Shown here in pieces: positions 52,690 through 63,053 of a DNA stretch of 64,000 nt (its first letter is position 1; every line of letters begins with the position of its first letter). The notes beneath the pieces are model-generated. The model worked only from the letters and a program-made list of their open reading frames with translations. It had not been told where the DNA came from and did no database searches. This stretch comes from an uncultured Draconibacterium sp. (lineage in GTDB: Bacteria > Bacteroidota > Bacteroidia > Bacteroidales > Prolixibacteraceae): positions 2,328,501-2,392,500 of the forward strand of contig NZ_OY781365.1 of the NCBI RefSeq assembly GCF_963676815.1, read 5' to 3'. Made by a program: the position numbers and the translations under genes.

Positions 52690-54996
52690 TTAAAGTATAT
52701 TTTCCATTGCTTTTCCAAGTTTCTGGGCTTCTTCAAGAAACTGCTCAACAGTTAACTCGCGGTGGTAAATTACACCATGTGTTGCACGTAGCAGCGGCGA
52801 TTCGTTTTGGTAGAAGAAGTTTTTACCCAACAGCAACTGAATTTGTTTGTGCTGATCGAACCAAACGCGTTGAGTCAGGTCACTGAATTTACCATCCAGC
52901 TGGTAACTCGGAAACGATGCATTGACCTGTGTAATGTAACACTCTGAGAATGACTTACCCAATGTTGCTAACGAGTTCAGCGAAACCGGAACGATCACTT
53001 CAACATCCCACGGGTTGTATTTGAACCACACATTGCGGTATCCCACAATTCGCAGGTTGCTCAGGTCTTCTTCTTTGCTCCAGTCTTCAACGGCTTTGGC
53101 TATTGCCATCAGCACTTTGTAGTGCGTATCAGGCCCACTTCCCTGCGGATCCATTGCCAAACTAATAACTGTTGGCTTGTACTTTCTAAAGTCTTCCAGA
53201 ATTGGAAGAATATCTTTGTCGTAGTTCGATTCGCCTGAGTAAAAGCCTAAACGCAGGTGGTGAACATTTTTCACCATAATGCCGTAGTGCGCCCAAACCA
53301 GCTCTTCTTCAAACTCGCGAATCATTCCTTTCAACTTCTGAATTTTTGGTGGATTTTTTCCTCCGTCGTAGGTGTTTTTCAGGCTGGTAAGGATTTCGAA
53401 AATGGTCTCGCGAAGTTCTTCTTCGTTGTTAATTCCCCAAATAGAAACCAATGCACGCACTACACGGTGACAAACTCCGCGGCGTTTCTCCTCTTCATCC
53501 TGCGCTGCAATGTTATCCAGGTAGTGATAAATGTCTTTGTCCCATTTGTATTTGTAGCCGTCTTTAAAAAAGTCGGGGAAATTAACCATTTCAATTTTTC
53601 CCTGGTTCATCAGGTCTTTTGTGTCAACCAGCAGGTTATACAAAAAGGTATTTGTAACCGCAGTGAAACCCGATGTAGCTACCGAAAAATGTAATTCATT
53701 ACTGGCATCGCGCGACTGGCGGTTGGTCGATGGCATAATGCCAAGCATAATATCGTCGTGGTGCGGGCCGGTGTGGTAATACGTCTGGTTCACCTCTTTT
53801 TTCATTCCTTTTTGCAGTTTCGCCAAAATTGAATCGATAACCGACTGAACGGTGTTTTCATTCAAATCAGGAATCATGCTGCAGTATTTGTCGGCTTTCA
53901 GATCTTCCAAATCCAGTTTCGAGCCGAACTTGTTTATCTTTTTGCAGAGCTCAATTACTGCTCTTTCCGTCTTTTGGTGATTCCAAGGCGTGCAGGTGTA
54001 ATAACAATCAATGCTGTCTTCCAGCGTAACCGCTGCACCTTCAGTGAGGTAAAAACGGGCATTCTTTAGTTTTTGCAGTGCCGTTGCCGGATAGGTTACC
54101 GAGGGGTCTTTTTCCAGCGATGCTTTTATGGTATCGGCAATGGCTTCGCCGGCAGCATAAACAATTGCTTTGTTATCCGGATTAAAAGTAAGTGTACCCA
54201 AACCGATGGTAACTACCAGGCGGTTTCTCGATACCTCAATTCCACCCAAATCGGCTGCCGTTATGGCTTGTGTTTCAAAGTTTGTTTCAGTTAAACGGGT
54301 GGATGAGAAATGGTCTGATCCGCGTGTGTTAAATGCAATCAATCCATCGGGGCCAATGCCACTGAGGAAGAATCCGATTCCACCTTTTTCGCGTATTTTA
54401 TTTTCGTAGGCTGTACACCAGTTATCGATCTTAAAAATCGATTCTTGTTGTAATTGTTCCTGGTGTGTTTTGGCTTCGCGGTAACGTAACGACAGGTCGA
54501 TTTTATAATCCGGAAATACCTCAGAGTAGTGTTTATCTTCTGCCAGTTTAATATCTTCTGAATTAATAAGCAGCGCTTTCTCTTTGTTAAAGCCTAAACC
54601 TTCGATGTATTGTTTTTGGGCATAATTGAATAAGCTGTTGTGTTGCTCCGGGTTAATGGGGAAAAACTCACCCATTTGCACAAACGTTAGCTCGCTCAAT
54701 TCAGGCTTTTTAACATCAGCTAAACCGTATTTTTCCAAAAAGTCTTTTCCTTTCTTGTTGTTCCAGTTATCAAGCAAGAGATGCGTAAAATCCAGAAAAT
54801 ATTGTGCCGTTTTTCCTGTTGGTAAACAGGCTACGCCGTTTGGATTTTTACTTGCCCACTCTAAAAAACTTAAAGCTGAAAGCAGCCCAAGTTTTGGAAA
54901 ACTCTCAGTGGTGATATACGGAATTTTGGTCGAAATTTTTTTTGACTTTGTTTCTTCGAAAAATGCTTCTTCAACCTTTGTAAAACTGACTGTCAT
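52690..54996 (-). CDS. NagB-like domain fused to a PIG-L/LmbE deacetylase-like domain
   Basis: A 768-residue cytoplasmic protein with two parts. Residues about 40-330 follow the NagB fold ([33 protein letters not shown]), but the catalytic Asp72 is Gly and His143 is Leu, so deaminase activity is unlikely. Residues about 400-768 begin with [13 protein letters not shown], the (H)xDDxxLG zinc motif of PIG-L/LmbE N-acetyl-sugar deacetylases. Similar fusions with an intact NagB part are known in Bacteroidetes. It is co-transcribed with the ROK repressor and nagB (gaps of 3 and 13 bases), so a deacetylase in amino-sugar use is the best guess. Confidence 0.8.
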   Translation of the reverse strand: MTVSFTKVEEAFFEETKSKKISTKIPYITTESFPKLGLLSALSFLEWASKNPNGVACLPTGKTAQYFLDFTHLLLDNWNNKKGKDFLEKYGLADVKKPELSELTFVQMGEFFPINPEQHNSLFNYAQKQYIEGLGFNKEKALLINSEDIKLAEDKHYSEVFPDYKIDLSLRYREAKTHQEQLQQESIFKIDNWCTAYENKIREKGGIGFFLSGIGPDGLIAFNTRGSDHFSSTRLTETNFETQAITAADLGGIEVSRNRLVVTIGLGTLTFNPDNKAIVYAAGEAIADTIKASLEKDPSVTYPATALQKLKNARFYLTEGAAVTLEDSIDCYYTCTPWNHQKTERAVIELCKKINKFGSKLDLEDLKADKYCSMIPDLNENTVQSVIDSILAKLQKGMKKEVNQTYYHTGPHHDDIMLGIMPSTNRQSRDASNELHFSVATSGFTAVTNTFLYNLLVDTKDLMNQGKIEMVNFPDFFKDGYKYKWDKDIYHYLDNIAAQDEEEKRRGVCHRVVRALVSIWGINNEEELRETIFEILTSLKNTYDGGKNPPKIQKLKGMIREFEEELVWAHYGIMVKNVHHLRLGFYSGESNYDKDILPILEDFRKYKPTVISLAMDPQGSGPDTHYKVLMAIAKAVEDWSKEEDLSNLRIVGYRNVWFKYNPWDVEVIVPVSLNSLATLGKSFSECYITQVNASFPSYQLDGKFSDLTQRVWFDQHKQIQLLLGKNFFYQNESPLLRATHGVIYHRELTVEQFLEEAQKLGKAMENIL

Positions 54997-54999
54997 ATT

Positions 55000-56217
55000 C
55001 TATTTTTTTGAAATTCTTTCCAGCGCATAAGCTGCAGCTCCCATTGTTCCTGCTTTGGTTCCAAGTTCCGAAAACAGAATCTGGGTTTCGTTGCTTATGT
55101 CGCGGTTACTAAACGTATGAATGGCTTGTTGAATAGGCGCCAGAATAAACTGACTGGCCACAGCAACTTGTCCGCCAATAATTATTAATTCAGGATTAAA
55201 TATCTGAATCAGATAGGCCATTCCTCTTCCCAGCCATTTCCCAACTTCAGAGAAAAGTGAAATGGCAAACTGGTCGCCCGAATTGGCTGCCTGAATAACT
55301 GTTGAAATATCTATTTTGTCTAAATCGTCTTTAACCAAATCTTTTATCAGAGAAGAATTGCCTTTTTGAATTCCCTCGCGAGCCTGGCGTGCAATGGCGT
55401 TGGCCGAAACAATGGTTTCTAAACAGCCTTGTTTTCCACACACACAAAGTACGCCGTTATCGGCCAGTGGCAAGTGCCCAAACTCACCTGAAAATCCTGA
55501 TTTTCCGGTATACAATTTCCCGTTAACAATTATACCCAGTCCCAGTCCCCAGTCGGCCTGCAGCATCAATACGTTTTTTTTGCCTTTTGCCAATCCGAAA
55601 TATTGCTCTGCAAAAGTTCGTAGTTTGGCATCGTGGTTTATAAAAACGGGTATTCCAAATATGGTTTGAAGTTTGGAAAAGAGGTCCTTTTCTTCAGGGA
55701 AATACGTTTGATTAACGCCTTCTTTTTGGTTAATCAATCCCGGAAGTTCAAGTCCGGCAACCAAAATCTTTTCGCGGTCGATGTTGCTGTCTTTTATAAC
55801 CTTTTCAAGCTCGGCATTTACCTGGTTAAAAATGTTAATGTCCGACGACATTTTTATCGGGAAATAGTGCGGGCCGCTAACCTCCTGGTTGCAACTATTA
55901 AAAATTGAAATAATCGTGCGGGCAACATTTATGGTTATTCCAACTACATAAAAACCGTTTTCAACCAAACCATAAATGTTTGGTCTTCGGCCACCACTTG
56001 AATCTCCGCGCCCTAGCTCGGTAACCAGTTGGTCTTCAATGAGCTCTAGCAGCAGGCTGTTTATTTTTGGTGTGCTTAATTTAATTTGGCGGGCCAGGTC
56101 GGAATTTGAAAGCGGGCCATTAAAATAAATTGAACGAAGAATCTGTTTTTTCTGGGCAATTTTCTTTTGTTCAACTGCCTGACTTTGATTTCCTGTAGTT
56201 TTAAATAGTTTTTCCAT
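55000..56217 (-). CDS. ROK family transcriptional repressor (NagC/Mlc type)
   Basis: A 405-residue regulator: an N-terminal winged helix (about residues 20-80, GPLSNSDLARQIKLSTPKIN, then LVTELGRGDSSGGRRP) and a C-terminal sugar-binding ROK domain with the zinc motif CVCGKQGCLE intact. A second ROK motif GLGLGIIVNGKLYTGKSG is present. It is the first gene of the amino-sugar operon, so it probably represses its own operon and is released by an amino-sugar phosphate. The 194 bases upstream are AT-rich and shared with the divergent PHP gene. Confidence 0.88.
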   Translation of the reverse strand: MEKLFKTTGNQSQAVEQKKIAQKKQILRSIYFNGPLSNSDLARQIKLSTPKINSLLLELIEDQLVTELGRGDSSGGRRPNIYGLVENGFYVVGITINVARTIISIFNSCNQEVSGPHYFPIKMSSDINIFNQVNAELEKVIKDSNIDREKILVAGLELPGLINQKEGVNQTYFPEEKDLFSKLQTIFGIPVFINHDAKLRTFAEQYFGLAKGKKNVLMLQADWGLGLGIIVNGKLYTGKSGFSGEFGHLPLADNGVLCVCGKQGCLETIVSANAIARQAREGIQKGNSSLIKDLVKDDLDKIDISTVIQAANSGDQFAISLFSEVGKWLGRGMAYLIQIFNPELIIIGGQVAVASQFILAPIQQAIHTFSNRDISNETQILFSELGTKAGTMGAAAYALERISKK

Positions 56218-56411
56218 AACTGTGTCTGCAAAAATCAGAATATTTTATATATGAAACAAGAGTCTTTTTAAAAAAATTAAAAAGAATGGTGTAATTCTCC
56301 TAAATTTAACGATTCATTTACAATTCATAAAAAATTAATATGAAAATATTTTAATCTTGGTTACTTTCGGGGATATTTGAAATCAACTAAGTTTAAATAA
56401 AATCTTCCTGC

Positions 56412-57512
56412 ATGATGAAAAGAATAGGGTTTATATTAGTGTTACTTGTGCTGTGCAGTCAGTTACTTAACGCGCAGGCACGGCGGATAATTAATATTCC
56501 GGATATTGATGGTTACAAAACATTGAAATGCGATTTACACATGCACACCGTGTTTTCCGATGGTACTGTTTGGCCAACTGTTCGGATTGAAGAAGCATGG
56601 GCAGAAGGCTTAGATGCCATTTCAATTACCGATCATATTGAGTATCGTCCACATTCGATTGATGTAGTTGCCGATCATAACCGTTCGTATGATTTGGCAA
56701 AACCACTTGCCGACCAGTCGGATATATTATTGATAAAAGGTGCCGAAATTACACGTAGCATGCCTCCCGGGCACTTGAATGCACTATTTATTACAAATGC
56801 CAATTTGTTGGAACTGGAAGATGTGCAGGATGCCGTAAAAGAAGCGCGCGATCAGGGTGCTTTTATTATGTGGAACCATCCGTGTTGGGATGCACAGCAG
56901 CCCGACTCTGTTTTGTGGTGGGAAGAACATTCTAACTTTTTCGAAAACGATATGTTGCACGGAATTGAAGTTTATAACTGGGAGTTTTGCCCGGAAGCCA
57001 TGAACTGGGCTAACGAAAAGAACTTAACCATGTTGGGAAATTCAGATGTTCACGGACCTATGGATGTGAACGACGGACACCGGCCGTTAACTCTTGTTTT
57101 TGCAAAAAATCGTACACTCAGCGGAATAAAAGAGGCATTATTCGACCGACGAACAGCCGTTTATTTCGGCAATACCATTGCAGGTCGTTCTGAATTTTTG
57201 GAGCCGCTTTTCTTCGAGTCGTTGGAATACAACAACGCGCCGCTAAAATTGAAAAATAAAGAAACGAAGGTGGTTAAAATTACCAATAATTCGGATGTTG
57301 ATTACGAGCTGGAACTGGTTCAGCCGGGCGTTGGTTTTGATGCTCCTGAAAATATTACATTAAAAGCACATCATGTATCGGCATTAAGTTTAAGTGGAAA
57401 TTCAGACGAGATTGCAAATACAGGTAATGTTGATGTTTATTACCGTGTAAATAATTTGCTTACCGGCGTTGACGATCCGCTTGTAGTAACATTCACTTTC
57501 CGAAACAATTAA
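56412..57512 (+). CDS. Exported PHP-domain phosphoesterase
   Basis: A 366-residue protein with a signal peptide (about residues 1-21, ending LLNAQA). The PHP domain starts KCDLHMHTVFSDGTVWPT and has further metal ligands in ISITDHIEYRPHS, KGAEITRSMPPGHLNALF, MWNHPCWD and NSDVHGP. A C-terminal beta-sandwich of about 90 residues follows. The family includes phosphodiesterases acting on small phosphoesters outside the cytoplasm; the substrate is not known. It stands 46 bases before an oxidoreductase gene and may be co-transcribed with it. Confidence 0.88.
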   Translation: MMKRIGFILVLLVLCSQLLNAQARRIINIPDIDGYKTLKCDLHMHTVFSDGTVWPTVRIEEAWAEGLDAISITDHIEYRPHSIDVVADHNRSYDLAKPLADQSDILLIKGAEITRSMPPGHLNALFITNANLLELEDVQDAVKEARDQGAFIMWNHPCWDAQQPDSVLWWEEHSNFFENDMLHGIEVYNWEFCPEAMNWANEKNLTMLGNSDVHGPMDVNDGHRPLTLVFAKNRTLSGIKEALFDRRTAVYFGNTIAGRSEFLEPLFFESLEYNNAPLKLKNKETKVVKITNNSDVDYELELVQPGVGFDAPENITLKAHHVSALSLSGNSDEIANTGNVDVYYRVNNLLTGVDDPLVVTFTFRNN

Positions 57513-57557
57513 GTGTAAGTTTTGTTAAGGTGCTTGAGTTTTTCTATTCGTATATAA

Positions 57558-58226
57558 ATGGCAGCAAAAACAAAAAAAGAACCACAATTATTTAAGCAGA
57601 TAGTCACCAATAACGAAGAGATTTCGCCGGGGGTACATGTAATTTCGTTCAGCCGAAATTATGATTTTTTGCCCGGGCAAGTGGTTAAAATTGGGATTGA
57701 TAACGATCATCCTCCACGTATTTACAGCATTTGCAGCGGTAACCAGGAAGATGAAATCCGAATACTGTTTAATATTAAAGACGATGGTTTTTTAACGCCC
57801 AAAATGGCTGCCATGATCCCGGGAGATGTTTTATATGTGTCGGAACCTTACGGAAGTTTTTTGGGAACCAAGGAACCGGCCTGGTGGATTGCCACGGGAA
57901 CCGGAATTGCACCTTTTTATGCGATGTACCGGTCGGGTATCTCAGAGAATAAAACGCTTATTCATGGTGTACGGCATTTAAATCAGTTTTATTTCGAGGA
58001 TGAGTTGGAGTGGTCGCTCGGAGAAAACTATGTGCGCTGCTGCTCTCAGGAACAATCGTGCGATGTTTTTCCGGGACGGGTTACTAACTATTTAGAAGAA
58101 TTGACAACACTGCCCGATGTAAAATATTACCTGTGTGGAAAGGCACTGATGGTTGTTGAGGTGCGCGATATGCTTATTGAAAAAGGTGTTGACTACGGAA
58201 ATATTATTGCCGAAATTTATTTTTAA
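57558..58226 (+). CDS. Ferredoxin/flavodoxin-NADP reductase-like protein
   Basis: A 222-residue FAD-dependent reductase. The FAD-binding motif is PPRIYSICSG (RxYS) and the NAD(P)-binding segment is TGTGIAPFYAMYRSG, ending NIIAEIYF. The arrangement fits ferredoxin-NADP reductase or flavohemoprotein reductase domains without an iron-sulfur domain. It has no signal peptide, so it is cytoplasmic. Electron partner unknown. Confidence 0.85.
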   Translation: MAAKTKKEPQLFKQIVTNNEEISPGVHVISFSRNYDFLPGQVVKIGIDNDHPPRIYSICSGNQEDEIRILFNIKDDGFLTPKMAAMIPGDVLYVSEPYGSFLGTKEPAWWIATGTGIAPFYAMYRSGISENKTLIHGVRHLNQFYFEDELEWSLGENYVRCCSQEQSCDVFPGRVTNYLEELTTLPDVKYYLCGKALMVVEVRDMLIEKGVDYGNIIAEIYF

Positions 58227-58266
58227 CCGCGCTGTTTGAATCTGATTGTAATATTTGTACTTTAGT

Positions 58267-58311
58267 CATACTAATTTTGTGTACATAATTTTATAAAACA
58301 GAATTAGTATG
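58267..58311. repeat. 45-bp imperfect palindrome
   Basis: Arms CATACTAATTTTGT (58267-58280) and ACAGAATTAGTATG (58298-58311) match in 13 of 14 positions around a 17-base AT-rich spacer. It lies between two co-directional genes and could be a regulator site or a hairpin. Confidence 0.65.
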
Positions 58312-58391
58312 AAACGAATACATAGCGCGTAACTTAAAAAAGTGGTGCTATTTTATGTCAATTACCATTACAAATTTAAAATCAAGAACGA

Positions 58392-59102
58392 ATGAAACGT
58401 ATTTTTTTCTTAGCCGCCTTAATGCTTTTTGCATTAATCAACACACAAGCACAATCGCTCGACAAAGTATTGGACAGTTACTACAAAGCCAATGGCCTTG
58501 ATAAAGTTGCAGATGTGAAAACATTTGATGTAAAAGCAAAAGTTAGTGTTATGGGCATGGAAATGCCGATGGAGATAAAAGTGAAAAAACCCAACAAATT
58601 TCGTGTGGATATGGAAATGATGGGGCAAAAAACTACCAGTGCTTTTAATGGAGAAAATGGATGGATGATTAACCCCATGATGGGAGCCGGAGTTCAGGAC
58701 CTTGAAGGCGACCAGTTAAAACAGGCAATGGGGCAGGCCGATATGGAAGGCGCACTGTACAACTATAAAGCAAAAGGCAGTAACCTTGAGTTACTGGGTA
58801 AAGTTGATGCCGACGGGGCAGAAGCCTACAAACTGAAGCTTACCGATAAAGATGGTGGAGTTCAAACGTTTTACATTAATGCTGACGACTATATGATTTC
58901 AAAAGTTGAATCGAGAGTTGAAGCTATGGGCCAAACGATGGATGTTGTAACAAAAATGTTAGAGTACAAAGAAGTGAAAGGAATAAAAATGGCCAGCAAA
59001 ATAGAGATGGAAATGCCAATGGGAAAACAATCGGTGATAATGGAAGAAATAAAAATTGATGAGCCACTTGATGATAGCATTTTTGAAAAACCTGCAAATT
59101 AA
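58392..59102 (+). CDS. LolA-like outer-membrane lipoprotein carrier family protein
   Basis: A 236-residue secreted protein with a signal peptide (about residues 1-20, ending NTQAQ). It begins SLDKVLDSYYKANGLDKVAD and has the unclosed-barrel strands of LolA/LppX-type proteins (FDVKAKVSVMGMEMPMEIKV, FNGENGWMINPM, KLKLTDKDGGVQTFYINADD). It is very rich in Met (MGMEMPM, MEMPMGK). It may carry lipids or lipoproteins across the periplasm. A terminator follows. Confidence 0.8.
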   Translation: MKRIFFLAALMLFALINTQAQSLDKVLDSYYKANGLDKVADVKTFDVKAKVSVMGMEMPMEIKVKKPNKFRVDMEMMGQKTTSAFNGENGWMINPMMGAGVQDLEGDQLKQAMGQADMEGALYNYKAKGSNLELLGKVDADGAEAYKLKLTDKDGGVQTFYINADDYMISKVESRVEAMGQTMDVVTKMLEYKEVKGIKMASKIEMEMPMGKQSVIMEEIKIDEPLDDSIFEKPAN

Positions 59103-59123
59103 ATTTTACTACATAGAAAATAT

Positions 59124-59151
59124 AAAGGGTGGTTTACCGCCCTTTTTTTTG
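59124..59151 (+). terminator. Terminator of the LolA-like gene
   Basis: A 9-bp stem with one G-U pair (59124-59132 / 59137-59145), loop TTTA, followed by TTTTT. Confidence 0.88.
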
Positions 59152-59300
59152 TGCCTAATTTTAAGAAACGAAACACAAATTAAGAGTTGTTTTTAACTCT
59201 TTTTAGTTTGTTAACGATTGTTCTTATTTACTTTAACTTCTTTTAGCTGTTTTGGGGCAATATTTACAACACCTTTGGGAAAAATCTAAAAATTAAAACG

Positions 59301-59816
59301 ATGAAAATAAAATATCTTTTAACTGCGGTTGTAATCCTCGTATCTGTTGTGGTGTCGAATGCACAACAAGCACTAAAAATAGGGCATGTTAACATTCAGG
59401 AATTGGTGCAAAAACATCCGATGATCGATAGTCTTCAAACCATTATTGAGCAGGAATCAAAAGATATGCAAGAGATTTATGAGGAGATGATTCAGGAGCA
59501 TGAAGCAGCCATTGAAAAGTTTGAAGCCGAAAGTGATGGGTATTCCGATTTTGTAAAGCAAACCCGCCAGAATGAAATTCTCGAGCAATCGCAAAAAATA
59601 CAAACATACAACCAAACCGCACAACAGCAGTTGCAAAACCGCAACATGGAGCTCATTCAGCCCATTTACAAAGAAATTAACCAGGAAATAAGCAACATTG
59701 CCGGGGCGCAAAATTTCACTTATGTGCTCGATGTAAGTGCCGGAAACGTAGCCTATATTTCGCCCAACAGCGAAGATTTAACACCTTTGGTTTTGAAAGC
59801 GATAAAAGGCGAATAG
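59301..59816 (+). CDS. OmpH/Skp family periplasmic chaperone-like protein
   Basis: A 171-residue protein with a signal peptide (about residues 1-21). Mature start ALKIGHVNIQELVQKHPMID and a long coiled coil (about 40-130) rich in Gln and Glu, ending SAGNVAYISPNSEDLTPLVL, match the OmpH family. Skp trimers hold unfolded outer-membrane proteins. The gene stands alone here. Confidence 0.92.
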   Translation: MKIKYLLTAVVILVSVVVSNAQQALKIGHVNIQELVQKHPMIDSLQTIIEQESKDMQEIYEEMIQEHEAAIEKFEAESDGYSDFVKQTRQNEILEQSQKIQTYNQTAQQQLQNRNMELIQPIYKEINQEISNIAGAQNFTYVLDVSAGNVAYISPNSEDLTPLVLKAIKGE

Positions 59817-59889
59817 ATGTAATTCGTTTACGTAAAGATTGGGAGAAGCGCGAAAATAGCGAAGAAAACATTTGGCGAACTTTACGAAA

Positions 59890-59905
59890 CCTTTGCGCCT
59901 TTGCG
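59890..59905 (+). repeat. Tandem CCTTTGCG repeat
   Basis: Two exact copies of CCTTTGCG (59890-59897 and 59898-59905) followed by AGAAA lie in the intergenic stretch after the OmpH gene. The rest of that 222-base gap has no visible gene. Confidence 0.55.
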
Positions 59906-60038
59906 AGAAATTAATCCTTCATCAATCATCTTTTATCCTTTCTCCTACCGTTAAATAAATCGAACTTACCGTTTAATAAGTAGCCCTTTTAAATTTCAAT
60001 TATTGCAGCCAAATTTGAATAACATAATTTTTAAATTT

Positions 60039-63000
60039 ATGGCTATGAAATCAATCCCAACTTTAACGCTGTTACTCCTTCTGGTTTGTTTTTCCTCTTT
60101 CGCTCAAAACGATGCGATTCTTTTGCATCCTGAAATTGGTAAAGAATATTTCTATCAGTTTACCGATTCCGAATACATTGCCGGAAAAGATGGTGAAAAG
60201 TTAACGGAGCTGGTAAAGCAAAAAACGCTACATATTCAATTTTCAAATGTTCAGCCCGAAAATAAAGAACTTCTTCAGGTAAAAGTTATTCAAAATAAAG
60301 CAGAGAAACCATTGGATAATCCAAGGGGAGTTAATGATTATATGTATCCGTATTTTGAAAGCACTTATTTCGGAAAACGTTTGGGCAGTTATTACGAAGA
60401 ACTGTTGTGTGGCATTGATTTTCAGTATGAGTTTGATGAGACCACGAGTGCTGTAAAACTATACAATCGTCCTGATGTGTTATTAAAAGTGCGTGAAATT
60501 TTAAGAGGAAAGGAATTTGAAGAAGAAGACATTGCGCGTTATACTACCGAATTTAATGAAAAGGGATTACCCGAGCTTACAAAACGCCTGAACTCTATAT
60601 GCCGCATTTCGCAGGATTATAAGCAAGAAATAAAAGACACAGAAACGTTTAAAACCAGTGAAACCATTAAGAATGAATTCACAGTTATTTCGGTAAAACG
60701 TTCGGACAGAGAAGCTGGGTTAAATTCTTTGGATATCGTTTACAACCAAAATGAAAATTTTCTGAAAAGTTACAATAGCATTAAAATTGATTCGGTAGAA
60801 GAAAGCACATGGTATCGAAGAAATCCGGATCAACGGCTTTACCGTGAAGAAGACATTCGTTTGGTACGTCGTAAAAATATTTCGGAGAACCGGTTTGTTG
60901 TTTCAGGGTACATTAAAAATCCGAAATACAAAAAAGTTACATTGGCAGTTTTGCAAGATCCGTTTGGATACGAACTAAAAGAGAAATCAGTTTTTTTAGA
61001 TGAAAACAACTCATTCAGTATTGACACTGAATTAAAACATGCGGGAATTGTTTTGTTGCAATTGGGGAATACCAACCAATCGCGCAAATTGCCCATATTT
61101 TGGATTTATGCAGAACCTGGAGGTCATATTCAGTTAAACGATAATGGCGAGCAGTTTTTAGGAAATGTTGAATTTGAAGGAGATTTTAGTGACGCTGCTC
61201 AGATGTTATTAGCGTTTCATAAGAAATTTAATTTCAATGAAAAGTATACTCTCGAAAGTATGTTTTGGGGTACAGTAAGCAGTAATATGAACAGAGCTGA
61301 TTACGAGGATGCTTTAAACAATCATGAACTATTTCTTAACGCTTATAAGAATGAAGTTGATGAAACCGCTTTTGACTTTATAACTCGCGAAGTTAAGATG
61401 AATTTGTTAACCGGCGCAATGTTCTATTCAGGGATAGATGAAAAAGCACAAGCTGCATTTTTCCCAAATGAGGAACCGTTAAATAAAGAACCTTATGAAA
61501 GATTTATCAAGAATAATCCCTTTCATAAATACTACAATGATTTTGGAATATTTTCCCGTCTCACAGCATTTCAATATGTTGATTTTCAAATGGCAAGAGC
61601 TATTAAGATACAGGAAATGGCAAGTGTGGTATTAGATCCTTTTTCTATCACTTTAAATTATTCATATCGTTATAGTTTTCCGTTGGTGCTTGAGCTGGCA
61701 AAGGTTGTTTTAAGTGGCCATGCTTACTATTCATGCACCGCAGATATTCTGTTGGATATAAAAACTTATATGGATAATAAGGTGTCGCGAAATGATGAAA
61801 TTAAACTAGCGCAAATAAATGAGTATTACGATTTGATACAGCGTTTATGTAACGATAAAGAGTTAACCACTGCTTTAGCAACTTTATACGAAAAGAATAA
61901 GGCATGGGAAGATGTTGCTCATGTGCCGTCGAATAAATTCCTGAATCCGGCAGGCGAAGAAGTTTATTTCAAAGATTTTTTTGGCGAAAAACCAACTGTT
62001 TTTTATATCACACAGCGCTGGGGAAATGAACGCTATTACTTTGACGAACTGGCTGAAGAGAATCCTGATATCAACTTTGTGATGGTAATGGAAGGCAGTA
62101 TTTTTAAAGAGTGGCAGGATTACATGTCACGTGCCGAGCCGATTGCTCATCAACTGTTTTTAGAAAATTCGGAAACCGATTTCAGAGACATTTTTGAAAA
62201 ACAAACCGGGTACTTTATTATTTACGATAAAGATGGTGTACGCTTTGCGTTTGCCGATAATCCGTTGGATGCAAGAAATTATGCCAAACAAAGTCTGCAG
62301 CCTAAAAAAAAAGAACTGAATAAATCGCAACTGCAAATTATAATAGTAGTATTACTCACCATCCTAACCATTTTGATAATAGGTTTATTACTGTGGAAAT
62401 GGCGGGTTCGGCAGCAATTCCGAAAGGAGGAGCAAAAACGGCGACTCAGGGAGTTGGAGCTTACAGCGATCCGGAGTCAAATGAATCCGCATTTTCTTTT
62501 TAATTCGTTGAATTCGGTGCAAAACCTGGTTCAACAAAACAAGGGCCGCGAGGCCCATTTGTATTTAAGCGATTTTGCCGGAATGATTCGAAAAGTGTTG
62601 AATAATTCAGAGAAAGAGGAGGTGTCGCTGGCCGAAGAACTGGAAATGGTTCAACAGTACCTTAATCTTGAAAAGTTGCGATTCGATTTCGATTTCGAGA
62701 TTCTTGTTGATGATGAAATTGATGCACACAACACGCCGATTCCGTCGATGTTATTGCAGCCTTTTGTGGAGAATGCGATTATTCATGGCTTGCAGAATAA
62801 AAGTGGTGAGAAGCATTTAAAAATTGAAGTCAAGAAGGAAACTGCTTTCGTAGTAATTACAATTAACGACAACGGAATTGGGCGCAAAGCCGCAAAAGAA
62901 ATACAGCAAAAAAAGAACGGAAAAGGTACAAAACTGATGAAAGAACGGCTCGAGATTCTTCAGCAAAAGGAGGGCGAGAACTATAAACTCACGACCATTG

Positions 63001-63050
63001 ATTTGGAAGAAGGAACGCTTGTGGAAATTGTTTTACCGGAAGAAAAATAA
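60039..63050 (+). CDS. LytS-type sensor kinase with a thioredoxin-like ectodomain
   Basis: A 1003-residue membrane sensor (signal peptide about residues 1-23). The ectodomain has a DUF4369-like beta segment (VSGYIKNPKYKKVTLAVL ... PIFWIYAEPGGHIQLND) and, at about residues 625-750, a region that follows the TlpA/thioredoxin order (GEEVYFKDFFGEKPTVFYIT ... FIIYDKDGVRFAF), but without CxxC. One transmembrane helix (about 765-790), then the His_kinase domain IRSQMNPHFLFNSLNSVQ and HATPase MLLQPFVENAIIHGL ... NDNGIGRKA. The LytTR regulator gene follows. ATG 60045 is another possible start. Ligand unknown. Confidence 0.85.
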   Translation: MAMKSIPTLTLLLLLVCFSSFAQNDAILLHPEIGKEYFYQFTDSEYIAGKDGEKLTELVKQKTLHIQFSNVQPENKELLQVKVIQNKAEKPLDNPRGVNDYMYPYFESTYFGKRLGSYYEELLCGIDFQYEFDETTSAVKLYNRPDVLLKVREILRGKEFEEEDIARYTTEFNEKGLPELTKRLNSICRISQDYKQEIKDTETFKTSETIKNEFTVISVKRSDREAGLNSLDIVYNQNENFLKSYNSIKIDSVEESTWYRRNPDQRLYREEDIRLVRRKNISENRFVVSGYIKNPKYKKVTLAVLQDPFGYELKEKSVFLDENNSFSIDTELKHAGIVLLQLGNTNQSRKLPIFWIYAEPGGHIQLNDNGEQFLGNVEFEGDFSDAAQMLLAFHKKFNFNEKYTLESMFWGTVSSNMNRADYEDALNNHELFLNAYKNEVDETAFDFITREVKMNLLTGAMFYSGIDEKAQAAFFPNEEPLNKEPYERFIKNNPFHKYYNDFGIFSRLTAFQYVDFQMARAIKIQEMASVVLDPFSITLNYSYRYSFPLVLELAKVVLSGHAYYSCTADILLDIKTYMDNKVSRNDEIKLAQINEYYDLIQRLCNDKELTTALATLYEKNKAWEDVAHVPSNKFLNPAGEEVYFKDFFGEKPTVFYITQRWGNERYYFDELAEENPDINFVMVMEGSIFKEWQDYMSRAEPIAHQLFLENSETDFRDIFEKQTGYFIIYDKDGVRFAFADNPLDARNYAKQSLQPKKKELNKSQLQIIIVVLLTILTILIIGLLLWKWRVRQQFRKEEQKRRLRELELTAIRSQMNPHFLFNSLNSVQNLVQQNKGREAHLYLSDFAGMIRKVLNNSEKEEVSLAEELEMVQQYLNLEKLRFDFDFEILVDDEIDAHNTPIPSMLLQPFVENAIIHGLQNKSGEKHLKIEVKKETAFVVITINDNGIGRKAAKEIQQKKNGKGTKLMKERLEILQQKEGENYKLTTIDLEEGTLVEIVLPEEK

Positions 63051-63053
63051 TCT

